Below, in pieces: positions 30,029 to 38,563 of a DNA stretch of 64,000 bases (position 1 is the first letter of the stretch; each line of letters begins with the position of its first letter). The notes beneath the pieces were generated by a model. It was not told the origin of the DNA, made no database searches, and saw only the letters and a program-made list of their open reading frames with translations. The position numbers were made by a program, and so were the translations under genes. The DNA comes from Rufibacter tibetensis (GTDB taxonomy: Bacteria > Bacteroidota > Bacteroidia > Cytophagales > Hymenobacteraceae): the NCBI RefSeq assembly GCF_001310085.1, contig NZ_CP012643.1, positions 3,850,001 to 3,914,000 on the forward strand. Reading direction: 5' to 3'.

Positions 30029-30440
30029 GGGAGTAGTTTAGATTATTATTGAATAGATTAAATATTAAAACCAGAACTATCATTTAAGTTGTATTTCGCT
30101 CAACAAAGACCCGATCACAATCAAAAGAGAGCTGAGTGGCACTAAAAAGCAAGTATATAAGAACTCAGCATTTGATTCTATACATATGGCTAGAATTGTA
30201 TTTTAATTTCCCTTTAAGCCAGTTCCTATGAAAATGGGTTGCAATCTCCTTCTGATCATCCTTGTGATTTAGGCCATATTCTGTAGACTCCTATTTAGGT
30301 TTGAATTTAAGGTCGAATGCAAACGTATAATTTATTTCTTCTAATCCATCTCTTTTATAGAGCCATGTATCCATTAGCATAAAGGTTATTAGCTATAAAA
30401 GCTGTTTATTCATACCTAAGTAAAATCGTATCTACTTTTT
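30029..30440. other. AT-rich intergenic region
   Basis: I see no gene, repeat or strong hairpin. It lies between divergent genes and must contain their promoters. Confidence 0.5.
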
Positions 30441-32609
30441 ATGGCAGTTATCAGAAAAATCGTGTTCAGCTTTTTGTTGAGCTGTATGGCAGGCATACAA
30501 GCAGGTTTTGCGCAAAAGGTATACGTGCAGTATGATGCATCTACCCCGCAGGCAGCCTATGCCTCCAAACAGTTGAAAGAAGCACTGGTGGCGCAAAAAT
30601 ATACGGTGCTTGAAAATCAGGAAGGTAATGATTTTTTGATCAGGATAGGGGTGGACACAACCCTTTTGGAAAAGGAAGCTTTCCATATTATACCGGAGCA
30701 GAACAGCATTGCGATTACGGGTGGCGATAACAGAGGCATAATCTATGGCTGCCTTTCGTTGGCGGAAAGCATACAGCAGGGCATGCGCCTGAAACAAGTG
30801 CAGAAGCGCAGCGAAAAACCGCAGTTTGCTTTTCGGGCCATCAAGCATAACACTCCCTGGTATTCATATCGGTCAAGTTCCGCCTTGGATCAGCATCATG
30901 AAACTGTGCGTGATGTGCGGTACTGGGAGGCATTCCTGGACATGATGGCGGAAAACCGCTTCAATTCCCTTTCCCTCTGGAACTTGCATCCCTTCGTGTA
31001 CATGATACGCCCGAAGAACTTTCCGGAGGCCAGCCCTTTCAGCACAATTGAAATGGAAGAATGGCAACAGCTGCACCGGGAAATATTTAGAATGGCCCAC
31101 GAACGTGCCATTGATACCTACCTTGTTCCCTTTAACATCTTTGTGAGCCCAGAATTTGCAAAGGCCTATGGGGTGGCACACAAAAATGTATACCCCCATT
31201 ATTATGTGTCGGGTGATACTTCTGAAGTGGTCAAACGGTACATGCGCGAAAGCATCACGCAGGTGTTCCAGGAGTACCCAACGCTTACCGGCATAGGCCT
31301 TACCCTGGGGGAGGGAATGGCGGGCATGACGCCTCAGCAACGGGAAGATTGGATCTATGATACCTATATTGAAGGGATGCGCCAGGTGGGCCGGCCTTTA
31401 AAACTAATCCACCGGATTCCTTTTTCCAGTACTACTGAATCGTTAGGGGCGACAAGTGTGGAGCTGGAGCGACTCACCCGTAAGTCCATAGAAAGGGAAG
31501 CAGCACTAGATTTCATTAAGGGGCCCATCTGGGCTGATTTAAAATACAACTGGTCGCATGCACATTCTACGCCAAAACTGGTAAAAGTACATGGCGGGGA
31601 GATGTTCGATACGTTTTATAACCCCATGCCCAAAGGCTACAAGATTACCTATACTGCCCGTAACGAAGACTTCTTTGCCCTTCGGTGGGGTGTTCCTTCT
31701 TTCATTCGGGCACATGTTGCCCAAAACAGCCAGCCTTATGTAGGGGGGTATTTTATTGGGTCAGAAACCTACATTCCAGCAAAAGATTACTTCACCGCCG
31801 TGGAGTCACCGGTCAACTGGAAGTGGGCATTTGAGCGGCAATGGCTGTATTATAAACTATGGGGAAGGTTGCTGTACAATCCGGCTACTCCAGATCAAGT
31901 GTTCCAGAACGACTTTAACAATCGCTATGGTCAAAAAGGCAAAAATTTGCTACAGGCCTATGCCTTGGCCTCGTCTACCCAGTTGCGCCTTGCCTCGCTC
32001 TACGATTCTAAGTGGGACTTCACCTTGTATGGCGAGGGATTTATGGCCCTCATAGGCGACAGCACCCAGTACATTTCCGTTGACGCCCTGATCAACCAAC
32101 CAACCCTTGACCCTGAATACGTATCGGTGAAGGACTATGTGCAGAAGAGCCTGGCCGGAGATTCGTTTGGAAAAGAGAAAGTAACACCACCCGTTTTAAT
32201 TCAGATAATGGAGCGCGATTGCCGGAAAGCCCTGCGTTTGGTGAAAGGCATTGATACCGGAAATAACGCTTCTCTTCTGTATGAGGTGGCGGATGTAAAA
32301 GCATGGGCGAACCTGGGCCTGCACCTCGCCGAAAAGTTGAAAGGAGCCGTCGCGCTGCAAACCTACCGGATGAAAGGGGGGAAGGAACACCAGCAAACAG
32401 CGGTGGCACACCTGCAAAAAGCACTGGGCTATTGGGACGAAGTCATTAAAATAACCCGTCCCCTCTACAAAGACATGCCCCTGACGCATTACAATGGCAG
32501 CAGCCATGACCGCAATGACAACAATCTATTCCACTGGGCACTTATCAGGCCCCAAGTAGCCCGGGACATTGAGATTGCAAAAGAAGCAATTGTGCAAGCA
32601 AGGGAGTAA
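30441..32609 (+). CDS. Secreted alpha-glucuronidase-like glycoside hydrolase
   Basis: 722 residues. The signal peptide ends at AGFAQ (about 25). Residues 26-115 match the N-terminal domain shared by GH67 and GH20-type enzymes (YASKQLKEALVAQ, SIAITGGDNRGIIYGCLSLA). A TIM-barrel-like catalytic part follows (RYWEAFLDMMAENRFNSLSL; IGLTLGEGMAGMTPQQREDW, with Glu291 as a candidate catalytic acid). The C-terminal 200 residues are helical. It does not carry all GH67 signatures I know, so I call it alpha-glucuronidase-like. No T9SS tail is present, so it probably stays periplasmic. It fits the glucuronoxylan theme with the CE15 esterase. Confidence 0.72.
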   Translation: MAVIRKIVFSFLLSCMAGIQAGFAQKVYVQYDASTPQAAYASKQLKEALVAQKYTVLENQEGNDFLIRIGVDTTLLEKEAFHIIPEQNSIAITGGDNRGIIYGCLSLAESIQQGMRLKQVQKRSEKPQFAFRAIKHNTPWYSYRSSSALDQHHETVRDVRYWEAFLDMMAENRFNSLSLWNLHPFVYMIRPKNFPEASPFSTIEMEEWQQLHREIFRMAHERAIDTYLVPFNIFVSPEFAKAYGVAHKNVYPHYYVSGDTSEVVKRYMRESITQVFQEYPTLTGIGLTLGEGMAGMTPQQREDWIYDTYIEGMRQVGRPLKLIHRIPFSSTTESLGATSVELERLTRKSIEREAALDFIKGPIWADLKYNWSHAHSTPKLVKVHGGEMFDTFYNPMPKGYKITYTARNEDFFALRWGVPSFIRAHVAQNSQPYVGGYFIGSETYIPAKDYFTAVESPVNWKWAFERQWLYYKLWGRLLYNPATPDQVFQNDFNNRYGQKGKNLLQAYALASSTQLRLASLYDSKWDFTLYGEGFMALIGDSTQYISVDALINQPTLDPEYVSVKDYVQKSLAGDSFGKEKVTPPVLIQIMERDCRKALRLVKGIDTGNNASLLYEVADVKAWANLGLHLAEKLKGAVALQTYRMKGGKEHQQTAVAHLQKALGYWDEVIKITRPLYKDMPLTHYNGSSHDRNDNNLFHWALIRPQVARDIEIAKEAIVQARE

Positions 32610-32913
32610 CAGCAAAAGTTAAAGAGAAGGGAAAAGCCACCAGCGGGAAAGGTTTATGATGATATTTGGAATTTGGTGCTAAGCCATGATATATGCAATC
32701 TGCATAAAAGTGATTCATTAGTAGGTGGATACAATAGTAAAAACAAGTTTATCGAAAAAAGAATAATTCAACATGAAGAACCTGGTAACACCGGTTTTTT
32801 TATATTGCAATTGCTATAGAAACAATCTTCGAGACAAATTTTCATGTTGTCTTGAGTTGATAGTGATTAAATAAATAGAATATAATAATAACAGATTAGT
32901 TAATTAATAAAAT
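32610..32913. other. AT-rich junction upstream of the ATPase cassette
   Basis: Composition shifts sharply to AT from about 32640. It contains one hairpin (32779-32801, listed). No integrase, gene or copy of the tRNA-Leu 3' end is seen here. Confidence 0.5.
32779..32801 (+). terminator. Terminator-like hairpin
   Basis: AACCTGGT (32779-32786) pairs with ACCGGTT (32790-32796) through one T-G pair, followed by a T7 run. It probably ends the transcript of the gene at 30441, or separates it from the ATPase. Confidence 0.6.
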
Positions 32914-34254
32914 ATGACTAAGGCTTATAAAGTTAAACAAATCTTTACGCCAACACGGCCAGCTATAAATACATTTGTTGAAAGGGCACAAACATTAAAT
33001 AACCATCTCGTAGACGCGTTAGATACACCAGGTATGCAAATTGTGCTTTATGGCCATTCGGGTTGCGGTAAAACAACTTTGATAGTTAATAAGCTAAATC
33101 AAGTTTACGAGAAAGAGATTATTACTAGATGCGTTGAAGGAATGACATATGAAAGTATCATCCTTGATGGATTTGACCAGATTGGCAAGTATTACACTGA
33201 AGAAAATAAAACTGTAGGGTTCAAAATCAATCCTGCAGTAACAATTTCTTATAAAGAGATTAGAGCAACTTTAAGTGTAGGTGAATATTCTACTCAAAAA
33301 CAAATATCTAAAAAGAGTTTTATTCCCCCTCAATTAACTCCTCGAAGATTAGGGCAATTCTTTGGAGAAGCAAATATATGTTGGGTCTTAGAAGATTTTC
33401 ATAAAATTCTTAGGGAAGATAAGGCCAAAACATCGCAATTGATGAAGGTCTTTATGGATATGTCTGTTGATTATGAAGACTTAAAAATAGTAGCAATTGG
33501 AGCCGTTGGAACTGCCCGACAGGTAGTTGAATATAATCATGAGATGAATAATAGGGTAGCTGAAATTTATGTGCCCTACATGACTTCATCTGAAATTGAA
33601 TCTATCATAACTAATGGAGAGAAATTACTTAAACTAAAATTTGCAAATAAAGTTAAGGAAAGGATAGTTAAAATTTCTTGTGGTCTTCCCTCGATTTGTC
33701 ATCATTTATGTTTAAATATTTGCTCAATAAAAGGAATTCGAGAAACTGAAGAAGGTGATTACCCTCTTTTTATTGATAATCAAGATTTGGAAGATGCGAT
33801 TCAAAAATATATAGCAGTAAAATCTGATACATTGAAAGCTGAGTTTGACAAAGCTATAAAAGTACCCAATAAGACAAAATACAATCTTCCAAGCGAGATT
33901 CTAAAAGCTGCGTTAGAGAATGGAAAAGATGAGTTTACATTTGATATAATATTTTCAAGACTTAAACATCTGCAGTCACAAGGGTTATTAGAAAGCATTG
34001 TTGAAAATATGTTAAATGAGCTTTGTTCTTCAGAAAGAAGTGAAATCCTTGTTTATGATGATAATTCTAACAAGTACCGGTTCAATAATTTATTTTTAAA
34101 AGGATATGCTATTTCTCAATTCGAAGATAACGAGCCTGAAATTAGAAGAGCTACTGGTAAAAGTAAAAAGATTATTGACCGATTAATAGCAATTATTGAG
34201 AATGATATATCAAGGTTGGATGATTTTGAATATGAAGAAATTTATGAGGATTAA
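32914..34254 (+). CDS. AAA/Orc-like ATPase of an AT-rich cassette
   Basis: 446 residues. Walker A is GHSGCGKTT (47-55). Walker B is probably WVLEDFH (157-163), with a sensor-1-like segment KIVAIGAVGTAR (191-202). A lid/helical region with ISCGLPSICHHLCLNIC follows. The C-terminal 120 residues look like a winged helix (FDIIFSRLKHLQSQGLLESI), ending in an acidic tail. The arrangement resembles STAND/Orc1-type ATPases used in plasmid, transposition and defence systems. The exact family is not recognised. Codon use is AT-rich, unlike flanking genes, suggesting transfer. A second gene lies 235 bases downstream on the same strand. Confidence 0.82.
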   Translation: MTKAYKVKQIFTPTRPAINTFVERAQTLNNHLVDALDTPGMQIVLYGHSGCGKTTLIVNKLNQVYEKEIITRCVEGMTYESIILDGFDQIGKYYTEENKTVGFKINPAVTISYKEIRATLSVGEYSTQKQISKKSFIPPQLTPRRLGQFFGEANICWVLEDFHKILREDKAKTSQLMKVFMDMSVDYEDLKIVAIGAVGTARQVVEYNHEMNNRVAEIYVPYMTSSEIESIITNGEKLLKLKFANKVKERIVKISCGLPSICHHLCLNICSIKGIRETEEGDYPLFIDNQDLEDAIQKYIAVKSDTLKAEFDKAIKVPNKTKYNLPSEILKAALENGKDEFTFDIIFSRLKHLQSQGLLESIVENMLNELCSSERSEILVYDDNSNKYRFNNLFLKGYAISQFEDNEPEIRRATGKSKKIIDRLIAIIENDISRLDDFEYEEIYED

Positions 34255-34418
34255 TTTATATAATTAATAATTGAAATTGAAGTTTTAATACATGATGGAA
34301 TGTATTAAGAATAAGTGTTTTATGGGTCATGACTATAAAACTTTAGTTTTTATATGTTTTTATTTTAAATCTGGTCAACTTCAATGTGTTTAAAGTATAA
34401 TCTAATTCAAGTTATTTT

Positions 34419-34466
34419 TTAGTAAATCCTATATATATATATATATATATATATAGGATTTACTAA
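34419..34466. repeat. 48-bp perfect palindrome with (TA)13 core
   Basis: TTAGTAAATCC (34419-34429) and GGATTTACTAA (34456-34466) flank 26 bases of alternating TA, giving one continuous palindrome. It sits 24 bases before the second cassette gene and would form a cruciform or long hairpin in the leader. Confidence 0.9.
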
Positions 34467-34489
34467 AGTGATTTCCGTTATCCATCAGA

Positions 34490-35224
34490 ATGAAATATAT
34501 GATAAATAAGAAAGAATACCCTCTTTTCTTTTTGCGTGATGTAAAATCTCTCATGCAACAAACAAGAGAGTTTGTTAAAGTAAACGATGATGTGTTAGTT
34601 ATTACTAAAAATGAAGAGTTTGAGATAACAATCAAGGATTCAGCTAAGGATTCAAATTTTGAATTTTCAATATTTAAACCTTATATACTTGAAAACAGAG
34701 TTAACTATACTGTTCAATTTAATCCTATTAATCATTTAAGATTAGATATACATAAAGTTAATACGACATCTGAGTTTGTAATAGATCACTTAAAAAAATG
34801 GACTCGAATAATAAAGGAGTATAATCTTATTGACCTTTCCCCAGAAGAAAAGATATTAAGTGAATACGAGAGAGAGTTTTATGACGAATTTGAAATTGTG
34901 GATGAAGATGCAGATGTCTTACCATATAACTTAGAAACTCAGGTCAAGATTCATGCTTTTCTCTTACATGCAGTAAATGTTCTAAGAAAAGATGAAGAAG
35001 AAAACTCTGCATTGATCATCGAAGCAAGTGACCTTCAAAATGATTTGCCTAATCTCACTAAGAAGAATACTGTTAAAAGACTAAGTAAGTTTTTTGCTAA
35101 AGTGAGACAAAAGAGCTTACCTCTTCTAAAGGAGATTTTAGTAGAAGGTAAAAAAGAAATATTCAAAAGAATGATAAGTTCTGGGTTTGATAACGTAGTT
35201 AGCTTGATTGATTTGATAAAATAA
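34490..35224 (+). CDS. Unknown protein, partner of the ATPase cassette
   Basis: 244 residues, no recognised family. There is no signal peptide or membrane segment. The first 100 residues look beta-rich (DDVLVITKNEEFEITIKDS, YTVQFNPINHLRLDIHKVN). The middle is acidic (EREFYDEFEIVDEDADVLPY). The C-terminus is helical and basic (KNTVKRLSKFFAKVRQKSLP), ending in hydrophobic residues. It shares the AT-rich codon use of the ATPase and is separated from it only by a gap with a TA palindrome. The pair is best read as a two-gene module of unknown function, possibly defence. Confidence 0.7.
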   Translation: MKYMINKKEYPLFFLRDVKSLMQQTREFVKVNDDVLVITKNEEFEITIKDSAKDSNFEFSIFKPYILENRVNYTVQFNPINHLRLDIHKVNTTSEFVIDHLKKWTRIIKEYNLIDLSPEEKILSEYEREFYDEFEIVDEDADVLPYNLETQVKIHAFLLHAVNVLRKDEEENSALIIEASDLQNDLPNLTKKNTVKRLSKFFAKVRQKSLPLLKEILVEGKKEIFKRMISSGFDNVVSLIDLIK

Positions 35225-35283
35225 TGTGAGATGAAGCTTACATTAAATAAATAAACTGTCCCCTTAACTGTCCCCTTAAAACA

Positions 35284-35320
35284 AGAAGGCCTTGTAAATA
35301 TTTGATTTACAAGGCCTTCT
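35284..35320 (-). terminator. Terminator downstream of tRNA-Leu
   Basis: 16-bp perfect arms at 35284-35299 and 35305-35320 with a 5-nt loop. It lies 13 bases past the tRNA 3' end on the minus strand. A 12-base unit, CTGTCCCCTTAA, is repeated in tandem just beyond it at about 35255-35278. Confidence 0.85.
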
Positions 35321-35332
35321 ATGTGTTCTGAG

Positions 35333-35416
35333 TACCCAGAGCCGGAGTCGAACCGGCACATCCGTGAAGATATTGGTGTTTGAGACCAACGCGTCTACCA
35401 ATTCCGCCATCTGGGC
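35333..35416 (-). tRNA. tRNA-Leu (CAA anticodon)
   Basis: The minus strand folds as a class II tRNA: acceptor GCCCAGA/TCTGGGT (G-T first pair), D-arm with GGTAGACGC, anticodon stem TTGGT/ACCAA with loop CTCAAAC (anticodon CAA), a long variable arm, and the T-arm CCGGTTCGACTCCGG. CCA is not encoded. Its 3' end faces the AT-rich ATPase cassette. Confidence 0.97.
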
Positions 35417-35464
35417 GTGTTTCCACTTTTTTGGTAGATTCTGAAAAACAAGGCGTAAACCGCT

Positions 35465-36004
35465 TTATCTGTCAGAAGAGGATGCAAACTTATTCAATGA
35501 TTCCTTTATACGCAAGAGGTAACGTTGCTTTAAGTAGTAATTTTTTACCTGTTTTAAGGCTTCTGCCTGAGCATCAGGCGGTAAATTTTCATAGTTTTCC
35601 AGCACCGGCCAGATAGCAGCCTTCAGAAAACCCTCAATTTCGTTGGTTTGGTCAGAAACAATCTTGAACTGCACCGAATCATAGTCCATTTCCAGGTCCA
35701 TCAATTGCTCGTTCAGCTCCATGACCTCCATCAGGAAATCCTGTGGCAAGTCATTCTGCCCGCCTTCCTCCAGCAAACCATGCTGCTCCAGAATGTACTG
35801 CATGCGGCGGTCAAAGTTGGAAAGGGTACGGTAGGCGTTGGTGTTGAGGGTAGACTTCTCCAGAATCTCCTGCTGCTTTTCCTGCGGCTCCAGGGTGTAA
35901 TAGTCGGGGTGGAACTCGCGGCTTAAGGCGTAGTATTTGGTCTGGATGGCTTTCTCATCTGGTAAAAAGCTTTCCGGGATCTCATAGAAGTGGAAGTAGT
36001 TCAC
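35465..36004 (-). CDS. hscB: Fe-S cluster co-chaperone HscB
   Basis: 179 residues. The N-terminal J-domain holds the HPD motif (32-34) in LSREFHPDYYT, preceded by YFHFYEIPESFLPDEKAIQ. The C-terminal three-helix HscB domain has the conserved DLPQDFLMEVMELNEQL, which contacts IscU. HscB stimulates HscA during Fe-S cluster transfer. No other isc genes are adjacent. The start is the ATG beginning MNYFHFY, followed by the family's usual first helix. Confidence 0.92.
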   Translation of the reverse strand: MNYFHFYEIPESFLPDEKAIQTKYYALSREFHPDYYTLEPQEKQQEILEKSTLNTNAYRTLSNFDRRMQYILEQHGLLEEGGQNDLPQDFLMEVMELNEQLMDLEMDYDSVQFKIVSDQTNEIEGFLKAAIWPVLENYENLPPDAQAEALKQVKNYYLKQRYLLRIKESLNKFASSSDR

Positions 36005-36079
36005 AGGTAAATGGGCACTAGAGGTGAAACGTTAGGTACTAGACGTAAGAAGAGACCGCCAAGATTCACTTGGTGGGGC

Positions 36080-36370
36080 TTATACGTCGGCAGGTTTAAA
36101 AGAGAAAGCCTGGGCAGGCTCAGCGAACAAGGCTTTGGTGGGCTTCCAAACACTCCCGAACAACTCAGAGCTGCGGTAGTTGTTCAGGGCTTCGTCTGAG
36201 TCCCAGAGGCTGTAAGTGCTATATACGTGGGGCAGGTGGTAGTCCTGCAGGAGTTCTACGCTCCGGCACTCCGGAAATGCACTTATCTTAGTTCTGGAAG
36301 CGTTAAAGATCTCCAGAAAAGCCGGTACTTTACCCTCCTGAAAGGTCATCCTGACAACACGGATCAACAT
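36080..36370 (-). CDS. Antibiotic biosynthesis monooxygenase (ABM) domain protein
   Basis: 96 residues, a single ferredoxin-like ABM domain: MLIRVVRMTFQEGKVPAFLE, then RSVELLQDYHLPHVYSTYSL and WDSDEALNNYRSS, the normal fold order. Such proteins are small dimeric oxygenases or stress proteins with diverse or unknown substrates. It is followed on the same strand by hscB. Confidence 0.88.
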   Translation of the reverse strand: MLIRVVRMTFQEGKVPAFLEIFNASRTKISAFPECRSVELLQDYHLPHVYSTYSLWDSDEALNNYRSSELFGSVWKPTKALFAEPAQAFSFKPADV

Positions 36371-36521
36371 CTCTTTAAATTAGAAATTATGAATTAGAAA
36401 TTAGAAAATACTGGAAGAGGGTGTCTGCGCTTTTTTGTAAGCGTAGTTCTTAGATAAGTAAAGGTACATTCATGCGGCTTGTTTAAATCCTCATTTCTAA
36501 TTCATAATTTTTAATTACTCC

Positions 36522-37301
36522 TTACTCCACCGGATCAGGCGCAAATTTAATTTCCACCGGAGAGTCAAAGTACATGCCCAGTAACTCAGAGGCATGGCCC
36601 TTGTTAATGCCAATGGTCAGGAAGCCCTGGCGGTTGAAGAGCGCCACGCTGTCGCCTTCGCTGGGCTGGTTGTATCGGGTGCTCAGGCGGTCAATCACCT
36701 CGCGGTTGAAATGGATAGAGAATTTACGTCCGTGGCCAATGGCTTCCACGCTGTCTTTGCTGATGTCGGTGATCAGGTTACCGTAATGGTCTACGTGTAC
36801 CACGTGGCCGGTAATCGAGTGGTCGTTCAGCCGGAGTTGGCGGTTAATCAATTGCTCCATGCCATTGGCCAGTTCACCCACCTCGGCCATAGAGGCGCCT
36901 TGGGCCAGGGCAACGGCCGCCGGTACCATGATATCACGGGCGGGGGAAGAGGAATTTTCCTGCAGGGGCAAGTCAATCAATTGCTCAGGGTCGCCGTCTG
37001 TGAGCAGCGATAAAAGACCGTTGTCGGCGCAAATAAAATAATGTCCTTTGTGACGGGCCACCTGGTATCTTCCGCTGCGGGTACCATGGGTGTCTATGGC
37101 AATCAGGTGAACGGTGCCTGCGGGGAAGTCTTCAAAAACAGCATTAATCACATGAAAGCCATGGGCAATGTTAAAAGGCTCCACGTGGTGCGAGATGTCA
37201 ACGATAATTTGTGCAGGATTGATAGTCAGTATCTTAGCTTTCACTGCAGCCACATAATGATCTGTGGTGCCAAAGTCTGACATAAAAGTGAGAATTCCCA
37301 T
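36522..37301 (-). CDS. SAM hydroxide adenosyltransferase (DUF62 family)
   Basis: 259 residues. The family start LTFMSDFGTTDHYVAAVKAK contains the conserved Asp of the SAM site. IVDISHHVEPFNIAHGFHVI and ICADNGLLSLL follow, and the C-terminal barrel has VVHVDHYGNLITDIS. Relatives hydrolyse S-adenosylmethionine to adenosine and methionine, and belong to the fluorinase/chlorinase superfamily. The residue set here fits the hydrolase group, but the activity is inferred. It is divergent from phoH. Confidence 0.9.
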   Translation of the reverse strand: MGILTFMSDFGTTDHYVAAVKAKILTINPAQIIVDISHHVEPFNIAHGFHVINAVFEDFPAGTVHLIAIDTHGTRSGRYQVARHKGHYFICADNGLLSLLTDGDPEQLIDLPLQENSSSPARDIMVPAAVALAQGASMAEVGELANGMEQLINRQLRLNDHSITGHVVHVDHYGNLITDISKDSVEAIGHGRKFSIHFNREVIDRLSTRYNQPSEGDSVALFNRQGFLTIGINKGHASELLGMYFDSPVEIKFAPDPVE

Positions 37302-37411
37302 GGGAACGGTTGGTCAAAAGAACTTAAATATTTGTAGAATTGTCTTATAACAAATCTACTATATTTTCAGTAGATTGGTTTAAATACCACATATATAAAC
37401 GGAAATAGCCT

Positions 37412-38452
37412 TTGGTAGAAAAAACAATTACCCTGGAGAACATCTCACTGCTAGATTTCCTGGGCCTCGAAAATCAGAACATAAAACAACTTGCCGCCGC
37501 TTTTCCAAGCAGCAAAATCATCTCCCGCGGCAACGAGATCAAGATACAGGGCCAAACCCCTGAGATCACCAAAATTCACGAGATCCTTTCCTCACTTATT
37601 GAACATTACCACCAGTACGGGAAGATCACTGATAAAAGCGTGCACAAGTTCCTGACCGCTGACAATGACTTTGAAGAGGATGTAGTGATTACCTCGCCAG
37701 ACGTCATTGTGTACGGCAGCAAGGGTGGTGTGATCAAGGCGAAAACCCCAAGCCAGCATAAACTGGTAGAGGCCGTTGCCAAGAACGATTTAGTGTTTGC
37801 GCTAGGACCAGCCGGTACCGGTAAAACCTTTATCTCGGTGGCCATGGCGGTGCGGGCGCTTAAAAATAAAGAGGTAAAGAAGATCATTATCTCGCGTCCG
37901 GTGGTGGAAGCAGGTGAGAGCCTTGGTTTCCTGCCCGGTGACATGAAAGATAAGGTTGACCCGTATCTGCGGCCTATCTATGATGCGCTGGAAGAAATGA
38001 TTCCGGTGGAGAAATTGAAATATTACTATGAAAACAAAATCATAGAAATAGCTCCGCTGGCGTACATGCGTGGTCGTACTTTGAACAACGCGTTTGTATT
38101 ATTGGACGAGGCACAGAACACCACGCCCATGCAGATCAAGATGTTCATGACCCGTATGGGACCTACCTCTAAGGTGATGATCAATGGTGACCGCACCCAG
38201 ATTGACTTACCGCGCAATCAGCGCTCAGGGTTGATTGAGGCCATGACCGTGTTAAAAGACATCAAAGGAATTGGCTTTGTAGAAATGCAGGCCGAGGACG
38301 TGGTGCGTCACCGCCTGGTGAAAAGCATTGTGGAAGCCTACACCAAGTTTGACGACAAACGCCAGAAAGAACGCGAAGAGCGCGAAAAGTCTGAAACCGA
38401 TGGTCAGGATGAACCGCGCCGCCGCCAGAACTTCCGCCGTCACGGCGATTAA
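37412..38452 (+). CDS. PhoH family ATPase
   Basis: 346 residues, TTG start at 37412; no ATG gives a full-length protein. An N-terminal KH-like region (1-90) precedes the ATPase domain with Walker A GPAGTGKT (132-139) and Walker B FVLLDEAQNTTP. IIISRPVVEAGESLGFLPGD is the PhoH signature. The tail is highly charged (KEREEREKSETDGQDEPRRR). PhoH/YbeZ-type proteins are linked to ribosome or RNA metabolism. A strong terminator follows. Confidence 0.93.
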   Translation: MVEKTITLENISLLDFLGLENQNIKQLAAAFPSSKIISRGNEIKIQGQTPEITKIHEILSSLIEHYHQYGKITDKSVHKFLTADNDFEEDVVITSPDVIVYGSKGGVIKAKTPSQHKLVEAVAKNDLVFALGPAGTGKTFISVAMAVRALKNKEVKKIIISRPVVEAGESLGFLPGDMKDKVDPYLRPIYDALEEMIPVEKLKYYYENKIIEIAPLAYMRGRTLNNAFVLLDEAQNTTPMQIKMFMTRMGPTSKVMINGDRTQIDLPRNQRSGLIEAMTVLKDIKGIGFVEMQAEDVVRHRLVKSIVEAYTKFDDKRQKEREEREKSETDGQDEPRRRQNFRRHGD

Positions 38453-38463
38453 TTTGTAAGTAC

Positions 38464-38510
38464 GGCAAAGGAACTCACTTCAATGAGTTGAGTTTCTTTG
38501 CCTTTTTTTT
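38464..38510 (+). terminator. Terminator after phoH
   Basis: GGCAAAGGAACTCA (38464-38477) pairs with TGAGTTTCTTTGCC (38489-38502), with 13 of 14 pairs, followed by T8. Confidence 0.9.
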
Positions 38511-38563
38511 GAACCAGGCCTTGCACTCTATGACTTGTTTCACTTACCTCAAGAAGGCCCTGA

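Noticed and set aside
34430-34455. TA run as a replication origin
   Set aside because: No DnaA boxes, dnaA or partition genes nearby; a palindromic leader is simpler.
32640-35333. A copy of the tRNA-Leu 3' end at the far side of the AT-rich cassette (att site)
   Set aside because: I searched the 32600-32900 region by eye and found no match to the tRNA tail; the integration route is unproven.
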